Source of the DNA: Isoetes taiwanensis
Taxonomy: Eukaryota > Streptophyta > Lycopodiopsida > Isoetales > Isoetaceae
Direction of reading: 5' to 3'
Assembly: GCA_021234155.1 (NCBI GenBank)
Contig: JAJEKV010000005.1
Coordinates: forward strand, 21,961,584-22,025,583
DNA length: 64,000 nt
The notes beneath the pieces are model-generated. The model was given only the letters and a program-made list of their open reading frames with translations, ran no database searches and was not told the DNA's origin. Each line of letters begins with the position of its first letter. Positions within the stretch are counted from its first letter, which is position 1. This document shows, piece by piece, positions 12,419 through 24,160 of this stretch. Position numbers and translations under genes: made by a program.

Positions 12419-13230
12419 GAAGCTACTTATGTATAGGGAATGCCAATATTATCCTACACTATTAAATGTTGTTGAACAACCACCCTCTAAATGTTTTATC
12501 ACCATACATTGCACGCATGCAAATCAAGTGGCCATCATTGGTATGATACAATGTTGTAGCACAACTAGTTATGCGCGTGCTTTTTAGTAGAATAAACTTG
12601 GTGAAGACATTCAAAAATAGGTTGTCCACTACAACACTCGATAAGCTTGTCAAGATTTCCTTAAAAAGGCTTGAAATAGAAGAATTTGACTTTGTTGTTG
12701 CTTCCTAATGGATTTTGTAATGTAAGGGCCAACCCGGTTCAAATTAATATAATACTATTGATTGTGAACATAAGGCTTTATTCCTATTTAAAGAAAAAAA
12801 AAGGGTTTGTTATACACTGCTTATGGGTCTGTTACATTTATTTATACCACGCTAAATCCTATTTCTCTCCATTCAGGGCTTTGGCCTTTTTTTGGCCCAA
12901 TTTGGCTCAGCATTATTTACACTGCAAATAACCTTTCAACCAGACTAGAGATAATATAAAGTGTTATGCTGCTGAAGCAACTATATAAGCTGGTTAAGGT
13001 TGTACTAGGGGGTGTCCATTCCAGATAGAAATAGCACTGAATCTGGCTCTTATAGTGGCACTAAATCTGACTCCTTATTTTGCCATGCTTCTGATCAACC
13101 ATTTCCATTCTCTAGCTAATGGAGGATTCTAAATTAACAACCAGCATGCACATTGCACAAACAACTTCACGAGCACCAGAGCTTTTACATTACTATAACT
13201 TCATAGACACCACCAGCACATGGTCCACAA

Positions 13231-15735
13231 TCAAATATACATGAACCTCCACCATTTAACAGCATTTGCTGCTCCTTTTCTTTCTTCTTCAGCCTCTCGC
13301 TCGCTCCTTTCTACTCTCATATTCATGGTCATCAGTACGCATTTCAAATCTGCATATAGGGCATGAATTGTGTTTGTCCTAGAAAAATAACAAGATCGCC
13401 AATTAGGACAAGGATAATCACTACCTTCCATTTTCATGCCTCTAGAAAGGGGTTGAAGTTCCTTTTTCAACAAGAAAACTGTCCAAGTTAATCATTTAGA
13501 AGAGTACAAATGGTTCCATAGGCCTAATATGTTCTATGAAATGGAAATTAAAATCATGTCATCATCCTACTGCTTTGTCCTTCACGTTTAAAGTAACAAA
13601 GATGGCAGCAGGAGTTCAGTTTCAGCTGAGTGCTGGGTTATGTTAGAAGGATTACTGCTTGAACAAAGTGCACTTTTGGTACATAATTAGCAAACAGCAG
13701 AGAGCCAAGTTGAGAGAAGCAGATGGGAAACATGATTCAAAACCAGAGAGACAGCATTACAAGACAGAAATGTTAAAGTCAAGAGAATAGATGGGGAACA
13801 CCACAATCAGGTAAAAATGTGTACATATTAGCTTCATATAAATGGAATCGGGCTGCATTACAAGGCAGACATTGAAGTTAATGTTCAGTCCAAGACATGG
13901 TAAAAACAGTGATTGTAGAAGACGAAGAACTGTTCAGCAGAGAGCTGAATAGACCACAATCAAATAAACATAAGAATATATCTCAATCAGAAGGCATTAA
14001 AATCTATAAGCAGAGGCAACAAGAAAGTGTGTATATCCACAGCTCTTCTAGAGGCTGAACAGATCTTTGATAATCTACAGGGCGGGTGTGACATCTCAAG
14101 TGGGACTAATTTGTAGAATTCATTACAAATGTATTAAAACAAAGAGCCAAGTCAAGAGAAGTGGATGAGAAACCACAGTCAGGACGTTTGAAGTTACAAA
14201 CATGGCATTCAAAGTAATTTTATGATTGCTGAAGAAAAAAGGAAAAAAGAGCTTACTAGCCATGGCTTAAGACAGTCAGGATGGAAGAAATGTTTGCAAG
14301 GCATTTGTTGCATCCTATCATCAAGTATCAACTGCTCCCCTGCATACTGCACACCTGTCTCTGCCCCAAGGTCCTTCAAAAGTTGCTCTGTTACAGTGAC
14401 AACTGACAATTTTGCAACTTCATCTTTGAAGCTGGAGGGGGGCCCTGAGGAGTGCTTGCTATTTCCTGTCAAAGTTGCAAGATCATTACAAATTAAGAAG
14501 CAAAAATGACACATGTCAAATCTCAAGTTAGAAATAAACCTGTAGAGTTGCTTGTATAGCCTCTTCAAGACCACCTAAGGAGTGCATGCTCTGTACAAGC
14601 TCAAAAATTTCTTCTCCAACCTGATCTGTAGAATCATTACTAACAAAATTTTATGCATCCTGTTGTAAAGCAAGGGCAGTAAGAGCATTTTGAGCTACAA
14701 GCCAGGCTGGTGGTAGTGGTTCTGCATCCACCGTAAGTTGTCCCTCAAACAAATATCCTGAACCTACAGTTCAACACAAAAAAAAAAAAAAAAAATTAAC
14801 AGAACCCTGAACATTGTTATGCTGCTTGCTCCATGCCATATTGCATTGAAAAACATTATATTAGTCCACTTGTGATATATATATTTTCGTAGAAAACAGT
14901 GTGCTTAAAACAGTATGCTTACTAACAGATAGCATTACTTGTTCCAGCCTGCATAGATGATGGTACATGTTCTCTTTATGCATCATCACCCAAAAACTCA
15001 ATGGCCCTTTGAAATACACGTCTTCATATACCCTTTTTCTTCATCCTTTGTTGCAATCTTCTCGGCCTCCTGAAAAGGTTCAAGCCAGCTAACCAGAACC
15101 CCTCGTGCTGTGTATCGTGGTTTGTAAGAGAGTAGCCACTCTACAAGCAGCTCCATACATCTGCATATGAACATTGAGGAAACAGACATGAGAACCTGTT
15201 GGGTAAATTGATAATGCATCAACGTTGTAAATGTGATGATGAAAAGGTTCTAAATAATGGATGTTATAAAAATATACAAGGTACATTATACTTTTATCAA
15301 CTACTAGTTAAAGGAATACCAGAAATGTTTCTGCCTGAAAAAAAAAATCATGAGGTATTTTACAACAATTAACCATCGCATGCCTAACAAAAAATTGATC
15401 ATTCTGACCTTGATTATGAACATGGAACATGTCTCTGATGTTTGGTAGTTACAGAATAAAGGACCCAGGAATAGATAATATAGAAAAATTTGCATAAAAG
15501 CGTGTTAAAAAGCAAAGACTACTTCAGGAAAAGACAAGTTGCACCAAAATTTTTGTGGATCTGGTTAATGAGTTATTACACAGATAGTGAATAAAAATAT
15601 ACTCACTAAACGTTGTTCGGACGGTGTAGCTAAGGCATAATGATCTCGGATTAGGGCGGCGAGAGAGTAAGAAGCAGCTTCAAAGGTCTGCTTCTTTCCA
15701 AGCTGCTTCTGTAAGTCGGCGATGGCCGCCTCCAT
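13231..15735 (-). pseudogene. AIP2-like RING-H2 ubiquitin ligase gene, disrupted (copy A)
   Basis: Same five-exon gene as 56141-58652, on the minus strand. Exon 1 (15607-15735, starting MEAAIADLQKQLGKK) is intact with its GTGAGT donor. Exon 2 (about 14939-15160) has four single-base indels relative to copy B and is 2 bp longer. Exon 3 has an in-frame TAA where copy B reads an alanine codon (near 14655). In exon 4 two compensating indels replace the first RING CxxC with GVQYAG. Exon 5 is altered just before the conserved end. As read, it cannot make a functional ligase. Several differences fall at CAG/CTG words, so part of this damage may be sequencing error; silencing by real mutation is not excluded. 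Confidence 0.85.
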
Positions 15736-16070
15736 ATTTCAGTGCTAATCAATCGAGGGGACAAATTGAGAGATGTCCGACCTTTCAACGAGAAACCAAG
15801 AGTTTGGTTTCGAACACTCGAATGAAGCAAAGAAATTAATTCATTTTTGCTTTTTTCTTTTTTCGCAGGTCGTTCTTTTTGTACAATGGTCGATGGGGGC
15901 AGATATCAGTTTGGGCAGGTAATTGCAAGTTTGTTTAATTTGTGTAATTCTAGTTGGTATTTGAGAGGATGTGGAAATAACCAGTTCGGCCACACGAATG
16001 TTACGGTGCAGTGTTAGGGAAACTGCTAGAGTCTACCAAAAAATCTCCTAATGCTCTTCTGAACGGAAGG
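15736..16070. promoter_or_regulatory. Upstream region of the AIP2-like gene (copy A)
   Basis: Non-coding stretch upstream of the minus-strand gene start at 15735, nearly unchanged in copy B (58653-58985), consistent with promoter and 5'UTR sequence. I do not see a clear TATA box and cannot place the transcription start. Confidence 0.35.
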
Positions 16071-16190
16071 GGAAACTTTCGAGAGCAGGAAGTTTCAGGA
16101 AGAAACTTGTCGGCTGGAAAGCTGCTGCCACCGCTGAAGGGCGCCGCCAAAGAAGTTTCTTCCCAAACTTCCCCGCCGAGAAAACCTAGA
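16071..16190. mobile_element. Inverted repeat with GC-rich loop (copy A)
   Basis: Left arm around GCAGGAAGTTTCAGGAAG and right arm around CTTCCCAAACTTCCCCG read as imperfect reverse complements about 110 bp apart, with a GC-rich loop. In copy B (58985-59110) the right arm is better preserved and the left arm worse. Combining them suggests ~40-bp arms. Shape suggests a MITE or a hairpin-RNA source. Confidence 0.55.
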
Positions 16191-16522
16191 AATTTCCTTT
16201 AATCCCGTGGTTTCCATGTTCATATTTGTGATTCCTCGCTCTTGATCCAGTGTTTTCGTTGAGATTTGTAGAACAAATCGCGTGATCCGCTGGAAATCAG
16301 AGAAAGAATCAAGCAAGTTTAGGGACACTAAACGCCCGGCAAGGTACGTAATCGGAAGAACATCTCAAACGTGGCAAATCCGTGTCTAATACTCTACACA
16401 AGAGCTTTGCTCCAAGATCTGGCTGGAATGGGATCAATAATGTAGATTTGCATGGCAAAAAGAGATAAATCGGGAGTAGCAGCTCCTGATCATCGCTAGC
16501 AACGCCAAAAGAGCCGAAATGA

Positions 16523-16595
16523 ACAAAGCCCTGTTGCGGCAAAGCCTTGTTGCGGGAAGCCCTGTTGCGGCAAAGCTCTGTTCCGGCAGGAGAAA
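16523..16595. repeat. Short minisatellite, CCTGTTGCGG(C/G)AAAG type (copy A)
   Basis: About four units with a period of 17-18 bp (CCCTGTTGCGGCAAAG, CCTTGTTGCGGGAAG and variants). Also in copy B at about 59445-59510. Confidence 0.75.
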
Positions 16596-17780
16596 CTCTG
16601 TTCTGCTGTTCTGGGAAAGCTTCCTGGCTCAAAACCCTGTTTGGCGACGCCACCAGATTGCCACCAAAAAATAGACCCAAAAGTTACCTAAAAAAAACCG
16701 ACACTGAAATTCACGGAAATTTCCAGGTCCCTAAGGTTACATTATGATATTTCGAGTTTTTGGCTGAAAATTGCATCATCCTTATAGAAAGTTAAGGTGT
16801 TGTGCACAAAGGTCTAAGGCCCCCTGGTTATATTTGCATGTTTTTTTTTCCATCTAAGTTTAGGTTGTTTTTAATTGGTATAAATAAAGATTTGGTATAA
16901 ATAAAGATGAGTGGACTTGCTTTTATTCATGTGGATATGATGCTCGGATGACGCATGTTAGGTTGATGCCAGGACTCTTTTAGCTCTTGGCGTACCATTT
17001 GAGTTGGTCCTAAGAGAATGCCATGTATGTCCTTATGCGGTCGCTCCAAGAGCAGTTGTTCGATCTTGCACGCATAGAGCGGGCATGAACTCTATCCATA
17101 TGTAGTCAAAGAGTGATGTGGAGCATGTGGGGATCTTAACATGTTAGACGAGGTCGGCCAAGGCAGCCTGGATTTTCATAGTGGCGCTTTGCATGGATGG
17201 GCATTTGGGGCCTTTCCCATCCACAAAGTATTATATAGTTTGTATGCTAAATCCACCAACTTTTGGTATATTCATCAAATCTGGTATATTGCAAAACTAA
17301 TCTAGGAAGGAAAAAAAAAATTACGCCACAAAAGAACTTCTTTGTATGTGAGGTGCAAAGTAGTTTTTTTTTTTTTTTTTTTTTTTTTTTGGGTCCAACA
17401 TCCATTTCTAATGTAGATACGCAAATTGTGGTCAATTTTTAGTCATGTACTCGTTGTATAAATTTTTATTGCGTTAGAAGTAAAGATGAGAGACTGCCTT
17501 CCAACTGACAAAATTTTTTTTTTTTTGGCAGGGTTCGAGTGGAGGGATACCTTTTCAACCAAAATTTTTTATAGTGAAATGACATTCGTAATTGGTTGAA
17601 AAAATTCCAAATATACCCATCAAGTTTGCAAAAAATAAAAAATACCCCTCCAAATGAAGAGCATTTTTTTGTATAAATGGTAATATAATTTTTGTTGCTC
17701 CTCAAATTCAAGAGTTGTCTTCAGGACATTAAAGTAGAATAAGATCCTTCCAACAACATCAAATTCATCTAAATTAGAAT

Positions 17781-17829
17781 TACAAGAAATTTATCGCGGC
17801 CGCCAAGGCCGCCGCGAACATTTCTTTTG
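17781..17829. repeat. GC-core hairpin: ACAAGAAATTT...GCCGCGAACATTTCT (copy A)
   Basis: TACAAGAAATTTATCGCGGC followed by a short loop and GCCGCGAACATTTCTTT. The arms are near reverse complements with a CGCGGC/GCCGCG core. Unchanged in copy B (60693-60742). Related hairpins are at 46989-47030 and 55010-55050. Confidence 0.75.
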
Positions 17830-17832
17830 TCC

Positions 17833-17932
17833 TACTCAATGCAAAGGCCACCATGTGTATAAGATACTTGGTGCAAAGTTATTACTCAATGCAAAGGCCA
17901 CCATGTATATAAGATACTTGGTGCAAAGTTAT
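17833..17932. repeat. 50-bp tandem pair
   Basis: Two units starting TACTCAATGCAAAGGCCACC and ending GGTGCAAAGTTAT. Also in copy B at 60744-60845. Confidence 0.9.
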
Positions 17933-18319
17933 TAAGTGTTGAAGATACCCAATCGAAAAAAGAAGAAATATAGTTTATTAGGTCATTTCCACATGCATGC
18001 ATCCAAAAACATCCTGCAATGAACACATATCCTCTACCATAATGAGGATCTACTTCAACAAATCAATCAACACACAACCTTTCTAGGTGTACATTAACAT
18101 AGGTTTTTGAGATATCAAGTGGAGATGTCTGACTGTTGTTGGGGATTGTTTGTCAACTTGAAACGTTTGAAAGTTGAGCCTAGTATTAACGTCCATAGTT
18201 GATAAGGCAACCCTATTCAATAAGTTGAGTTTAGTCTTTGTCATAAGACGAAATGCATTGGATGTAAAGAAATATTTTGCATAGACATGGTTTTCAACAT
18301 TTTACAATATTGAATCCAT

Positions 18320-18619
18320 ATGCTTCATAAGGAATTCAAGGGGAAATGCAAAAAGCCAAAAAGAGTTTTATGTGTAGAGTTGATCAGACACCAGCCAGGT
18401 GAGGCTCCAACACAATCAGGAAGATTGACACTCGAATTTGACCACAACTTATGGGACTATGGAATTAATCAACAAGGATTCTATGTTCACAAAAAGAGAC
18501 ATCCAAGAAAGAAAAATACCATGTTTTTCTTTTCCATCTGTGGCGTCGAAGAAGGTGGTCTATTAATAGATTCTTTTGGGGTAAATGAGCTTCAGCTCTC
18601 ATTTTTGAATCAAAAATAA
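18320..18619 (+). CDS. Unrecognised 99-aa reading frame (copy A)
   Basis: Starts MLHKEFKGKCKKPK and is identical in copy B at 61229-61528. Identity here is uninformative because the surrounding non-coding DNA is also identical. Basic N-terminal half, no signal peptide, no membrane segment, no domain I know. Could be a remnant of a transposon ORF or chance. Confidence 0.25.
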   Translation: MLHKEFKGKCKKPKRVLCVELIRHQPGEAPTQSGRLTLEFDHNLWDYGINQQGFYVHKKRHPRKKNTMFFFSICGVEEGGLLIDSFGVNELQLSFLNQK

Positions 18620-18896
18620 GAAATTGATGCCATAAAGATTTTGCAGCTCCCATGGCCTTTTTAAAGCATGTTCATTATTCATTGATTTTGATCATCGCCT
18701 CAAATTAGAGGCATGTTGGTAATTTTGAAGTATTCAAAGGCCAATATCAAGAAATGCATGGTTATTTATATAAGGATTTTCCTATTTCTTTGATGCTCCT
18801 TCTTTTTGTGTCTTGTTATACCCTAATCTCAAAAATATGGCATCCCTAATAGAGGGCTACTTTTTGAACTCGTAAAAGGCTCTATAGTCTAAATTA

Positions 18897-19012
18897 AAAG
18901 AATCATTATACAATAAGTGACAAACAATAATACAATGTTAAGTGAAGTCCAAATGAAAAGAATCATTGTACAATAAGTGGCGCATAATAATATAATGCTA
19001 AGTGAAGCAATA
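18897..19012. repeat. 60-bp tandem pair upstream of the ATL-like gene
   Basis: Two diverged units each containing AAAAGAATCATT(A/G)TACAATAAGTG and AATGTTAAGTG or AATGCTAAGTG. Also in copy B at 61806-61920. It lies directly upstream of the TATA box of the RING gene. Confidence 0.85.
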
Positions 19013-19054
19013 CAATCTCATGAATTAGAGAATTAAACGTTCCAAACAGGTATG

Positions 19055-19063
19055 CTATAAATG
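19055..19063 (+). promoter_or_regulatory. TATA box of the ATL-like gene (copy A)
   Basis: GCTATAAAT about 60 bp upstream of the first ATG (19120). Same box and spacing in copy B at 61966-61974. A second CTATAAATA follows 14 bp downstream. Confidence 0.5.
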
Positions 19064-19119
19064 CCTACTATAAATAAATCACCAAAAGTGCAAAAACAGG
19101 GTATGAAAATTAGGAAAAA

Positions 19120-19633
19120 ATGTCGGAAATTCCTTCATCTACACCATCGCCCCTCCACCAAGAATACACCAGTTTTTCCCTTTGATGTGTATTGCGACCA
19201 GATAATTGTCGGAGCTCTCGATGTCGTGACTTTCCTCGTTAGTTGCTGCACAGCACGAGAATCGCCCTTGGTTAGGAGGAAGAGGAGCATCAGAGTGCTT
19301 TTTCCTGCATGAATGGGGCTGTACAAATCATTGTTGGATTTGCTGCCAGTATTCGAAGTGAAAGACGAAGAATTGGGTCTGGAATGTGCGGTTTGTTTGA
19401 GCGAATTTAGAACATGGGAACAGGGCAGGATTTTGCCAAATTGCAGCTATAGCTTCCACACTCAATGCATTCACGCATGGTTTGAGTCTCATGCTACTTG
19501 CCCTTTGTGCCGGTGTAATGTTTCAGTGGATAAATCAGAGGAAAAGCCTCTCAATTCCGACACCTGCAGCTGTGCAGAAGACTCCTATGTCGCAGCAGAG
19601 GTAAAATACCTGGTTGTAGTTGTCCCGAGCTAG
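19120..19633 (+). pseudogene. ATL-like RING-H2 gene (copy A)
   Basis: ATL proteins are small membrane-anchored E3 ubiquitin ligases. Copy A keeps the RING half in one frame from 19313 (in-frame GLYKSLLDLLPVFEVK, then the RING C-x2-C-x15-C-x-Y-x2-H-x2-C-x10-C-x2-C and a ~40-residue tail). The N-terminal membrane half is frame-shifted compared with copy B. A TGA separates the halves just before an in-frame ATG at 19313, and it is present in both copies. The fourth zinc ligand, normally His, is Tyr (residue 46 of the RING frame) in both copies. With the stop and the lost ligand this is probably a pseudogene or a divergent protein. Confidence 0.7.
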
Positions 19634-20460
19634 AGGCTCTAGCTCAATGCGAAACGCGTCGCGACCAAAATATCCTTCTTTATTTCCCATAGCTCCTGAT
19701 CTAAAAGCTTAGATTCCCAGCTCAAATTCTAGCGCTTGAAATCGCTCTATCTGTCAGGTTATTCACATGGTCGTGGTTTAAGCATCCACGCCACAGTCGG
19801 AGTTACAAATGAACAAACCAAGGTGGCCTTAGGAGCTCTGTGTCAAATCTCTGCTTGTTGCCGAATTCGAGCTTCATAAGAGTTTCATCCTTTGAATCCA
19901 AGCTCCATAAGTTGTACTGGAGGAAGAACAGGGGCACGCCTTCAGATCTGTTTTTGATCCGCCATAATGCATCAGAAAGCTAAAATCAATGCAATAAATG
20001 CCATCAATGCAACGTGTCATGGCCTCCTAATTTTTAAGGAACAAAATAGAGGAGAACAGAAATAGACACTGCATTAGATAGGAAGGAAAAATCATAAGTT
20101 ATGCTCATTTACATTCTTTTTTTAACACGTTTTTAAATACACTAATTAGTGATGATTCTAACTCCATTTTAATCAATTCCGTTGGATAGGCTCTTAATCT
20201 CACCTATAAGTTTCATGAAGGGTACTTTTTCAGTTGATTGATTATAAAGAAGTTATTGCCATTTGAGCCAAATACCTTGTTTCTAGGAGTATTTTAGAAT
20301 ATCTCTAAACTTGAGGGGTATATTTGACATTTTTCCTTGATAGAGTATCCTCTTCTCTGTTATACACTCACCATCTTCATTAGAGATTGTTGGATTTCCT
20401 AACGAATCTTATCTATTTTTTAGTTGCTCGAAGGGGCAAATCCTTTTCTGATAGTGTAAC
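19634..20460. other. Intergenic, no gene seen (copy A)
   Basis: AT-rich sequence downstream of the ATL-like gene, nearly identical in copy B (62550-63380). No coding domain and no clear structured element. Confidence 0.4.
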
Positions 20461-20466
20461 ATTGCG

Positions 20467-20665
20467 GGCTAGGAATATCCTCTAGATTTGCATGTCAAGG
20501 ACAGGTCGCATGGTGTACGCAATATTTTTGAACCACCGTTCTCATTTTTTTGCTTCATGGGGGCTAGGAATATCCTCTAGATTTTCAAGTTAGGGACAGG
20601 TCATATGGTGTACACAATAATTTTGAACCATCGTTCTCTTTATTTTTGGTTCATCTATTCTTAGT
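20467..20665. repeat. Two-unit tandem repeat, ~104 bp
   Basis: Both units begin GGGCTAGGAATATCCTCTAG and carry GGACAGGTC(G/A)(C/T)ATGGTGTAC and TTTTGAACCA(C/T)CGTTCTC. Also in copy B at about 63388-63565. It directly precedes the LINE. Confidence 0.88.
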
Positions 20666-21653
20666 TTTTTACCCCTACGACAATTGAATTGGCTTGGCAG
20701 ACGGACGGACATTCGTAGGTCGCCTACCTTTTGGGAATAACTGACAAGCATGGGGAAAAGAAATGTGCTTGAAATATTATGGTTTCATCCAAGTTCAAAT
20801 TGTGGAGAATTCTCATTAGTAAAGATGATTCTCCTGGTGTTGCTGGTGCAGTCAATTATGCATTGTCTTCCATTTCATAAGACCACCTTTCTTGGGCTTT
20901 GCTTTATCATATACATTCGTATCCTAATGCTTCTCTCTTTCTAAAAGGGTTGCTTGTTGCTTGGGACACTGTCATGTCTCTTTTTCATATCAATCCTGAG
21001 GCTTGTCTTCAGTTGTCTACTTCATGCTGGTGGATTCCTTTGCAAGACATTCCTGAAAATGTGCCTCTAAGTGTTGTTGTTCATCCAAAGACATAACGAC
21101 GATGGACAGCAGCTGGTATAAGCACTATTGCAGCTTGGTATGAGTCTGGTCATCTCATGTCATGGGAATCATTTAGAACAAAATTCTTGTTGTACAAATG
21201 GGATAGAGTAATTTGGACTCGTATTGCTGCATTGTTGCCACAGAATTCTAGCCCACGAATTGAAGTAATTGTATGGGGTCGCCATCAGGGTATCAAGCCA
21301 AGGCACTTTGTTTCTTCTGTATATAAATTGCTTCTGCATTCTGAAATCTTGCCGCTGTCTAATAGATGGCATCTTCAGGTTCCTTAGCCACAATGGAAAA
21401 GTGTTTGGACAAAAGTGTTTGGACATGGGTATGGGATAAGTTGCTTCATCCCAAAGTGGCAGTTTTGTGGTGGCAAGTGTTCCATAGATTCCTCAGAGTC
21501 AACAGGCTAGTCCATAAAATTGATAATTGAATTTCAGAGCTTTGTCCTTTATGTAAGCAAAGGGTTGAGAGTATTGAGCATTGTTCCTTCTTGTGTGAGC
21601 GGCTTCGGCAGACATGATCTTGGTTGTTAACCATATTTGCATGTCTCGATCTA

Positions 21654-21664
21654 GCCAGCAAGTT
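21654..21664. repeat. Target-site duplication of LINE 2, left
   Basis: GCCAGCAAGTT, repeated at 24150-24160; the last TT overlaps the poly(T) tract. Confidence 0.85.
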
Positions 21665-24149
21665 TTTTTTTTTTTGGAAGGATATAAGAATATATTAAAC
21701 CATTAGAATGTGATCAAGCACAATGATAAGTGTGGTGCTAAGAAATGAAGAGCCCATCATGATCCACAATCTGTAGGAATGTCGACCAAATTTCCCGCTT
21801 AACTGTGCCAGACAAGCTTGAGACTTGGTAAGCCTGCCACAACTTATGCCTCAAGATCGGAACCAACCGAAAAGGGCTAAGCACTGCATTCTGAAAGACC
21901 TTCGCTCTCTGTCTTTTCCAAAGCCATAAAAGCCAAGCTCTGCATAAATGAAACGCCTGTCGCTTGGCCACTGCCCACCTGCTAGGAAGGACTCCCAAGA
22001 GAATCTTCTAACTGCATAGTGAAGTCCCAAAGAGGGCTCTCACCCAGGACCAAGCTGCCCCTACCTCTGTGCATAGGACAAAGCAGTGCTCAATGGTCTC
22101 ACGTCGCCTCCCACATAAAGGGCATGTTTCCGCTACCTGAGGCTTGAACCTGTGGACTCGGACATTCACCCTGAGGCTACGGTGCAAGATCTGCCACAAA
22201 AGGGTACGGATTTTAGGAGGAGGCAATGTATTCCATGCCCACTTCCATATGGCGGGCCAGTTACTCCCTGGAAGCTTAAGCGACCACTTATCCGAAGGCG
22301 GCAACGTGTCCTGAAGCGCTAGGAGCCCATAAGCCGATGCTACAAACTAAGATGCATCAAGTCCACTATGCGACTTCCAAACGCGATTGACTTGAGAAGA
22401 CAACTGCAATGGAATAGCATTGGCAATTTCGCCCAAGTCCCAGATGTCCCATCAAGGCCAAGGCCAAATCTCTCCCTAAAAACTCCCACGGGCGCTAGAT
22501 GACCCTCCCAATACCAGCCACGGATAGATGTTACCCCGCAAAGAATCCATCGGGGCCGAAACACCGGGTGTAGGGAAGAGGCCAAGGGAGATGCAGAGTC
22601 TAAGGGTACCCAGAGAAAGGGCGATGAGGCTACCATACACCTGCTAGGGTCCACTGAAAAGAGAACTTTGACCACCTTCCAGGCCTTCAGGAGATCCTTA
22701 AGAAAAGGCGAAGCATGGGGGAATGGCCACAAATCCTCAAACAGAGCCCCCATTAACCGAGCCGAATAGTCTGGCTTCCTAAACACAATAGAGTGACGGG
22801 CGATCGTGGCTAACAGAGCTAAACTCGGGGATTGTTGCTCCCGCGAACAACCGCCAGATGAATTTCGACACTGTAACCTTTCAGATGCAATGATACATCA
22901 AGCATACCCAAGCCCCCTGCCTGTCTGAGATGCACACACTTCCACCAGCGACCTTCACTGTAGCCCCCTCCTCATTCCCTCCCCAAACAAAATTGCGAAT
23001 AGTGTCATCCAACTCCTTAACCACACTTTCTGGCACAAGTATGCAGGAGGCTGCGTAAACATGAGTGCTACAGAGCACTGGCTTGGCTATCAGAATCCTA
23101 CCAGCCATGGTGAGTTTACTTCCCCTCCACCAATTCAAATACGCTTTAAGATTCTCAGAATGTCTCCTACCAAATTGCCCTAGCATTAATGTCCAAGCCA
23201 AATGGTATTCCTAACAGTTTGGTACCGCGGTGGCGGTGTTAGAGCCTGTGGAAACCGACTCAACCACGCAGAGGAGGTTCCTCTAGTACCCATTGGCCGA
23301 GCACTTCACCGTTAAGCAAGCATCTCGAAGTTAAAGAAAAGGCATCCAAAATATTCTTGGCTGCCTGGAGATTGACTCATCCGCATGAAGAAAGAGGAAT
23401 GTATCATCCGCGAAATTGACCGCAGAAAACCGCTATACCCATCATCCATGCGGAGACCTTGCACCACATTGTCAAGAATTGCCACGAAAAAGCCGTGGAG
23501 AGAGCTTCGCCACTATAGTGAATAGGAAGGGGGCCAACGGACATCCCCCCAATGCCTCGCCCCACCCAGAGAAGATTGAAGAGGTCTCACCCGACACCAC
23601 ACCGCCGCCCCTAGCGCACATCGCAGCCTTCATAACCGCTTCCCCAAACTAGGCCCGCACTCCAAAGGCTCAGATCATATTCGCCAAGAAATGCCACCGA
23701 CACCGCCATAAGCCTTGGCAAAATCCAAATTTTAAGAAAACAAGGGGTCGCCTCATCCCACGAGCCCAATGCACTCCCTCAAAAGCAAAAGCCGACATTA
23801 TGAAGAATATTCCGCTGAGGTATAAAACCGCATCGCCCGCACTAATGGCGTGAACTAGTATCGGCTTAAGCCTCTCACCAAAGCCTTAGCAATGATTTTA
23901 TACACTACGCATAACAGAGTAATAGGCCTCCAGCCATTGATGGTTTTAGGATGCTTACACTTGGGTATAAGTGAAATACAACCTCAGATTCAGCAGAGGA
24001 TGCATCGAAGTTATTCCCCAAAAGATCCACATACACCGCACACCACCGAAGTCCCCACCCATTCCCAAGACTTCTGAAAAACTCCCGGTATTCCATCCAA
24101 CCCGTAACATTATTCCGAGCCAACAGGCGGCATGCGTCCCCCAACTCCT
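21663..24149 (-). mobile_element. LINE 2: L1-like LINE, minus strand, nested in LINE 1
   Basis: Read on the minus strand, in order: RT N-terminal motif KTINGWRPITLL then VVYKIIAKAL (about 23950-23860); GCPLAPFLFTIV (about 23560-23520); catalytic box NFADDTFLFLHA (about 23425-23385); the post-RT segment LTMAGRILIAKPVL (about 23110); and a zf-RVT domain (22304-22010) with PPKIRTLLWQILHRSL, CPLCGRR and ETIEHCFVLC. The 3' end is a poly(A) read as T13 at 21663-21675. The frame is broken many times. It is flanked by GCCAGCAAGTT at 21654-21664 and 24150-24160, an 11-bp target-site duplication. 5'-truncated: the endonuclease domain is not seen. Confidence 0.92.
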
Positions 24150-24160
24150 GCCAGCAAGTT
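24150..24160. repeat. Target-site duplication of LINE 2, right
   Basis: GCCAGCAAGTT, matching 21654-21664. Right after it LINE 1 sequence resumes (FYSLSILMHG frame). Confidence 0.85.

Larger units (their letters stand above)
11261..13230. other. Intergenic, no supported gene (copy A)
   Basis: AT-rich sequence almost identical to 54161-56140. Holds a 38-bp tandem pair (12343-12418) and a degraded GC-core hairpin (12105-12140). No coding signal beyond short chance frames. Confidence 0.5.

Noticed and set aside
12462-12931. Paired 63-aa and 81-aa frames conserved in both copies (also 55373-55841)
   Set aside because: Surrounding non-coding DNA is equally conserved, so conservation gives no support; no domain or start context.
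13231-13473. 80-codon frame as an independent small gene
   Set aside because: It is exon 5 plus intron of the AIP2-like gene read partly out of frame.
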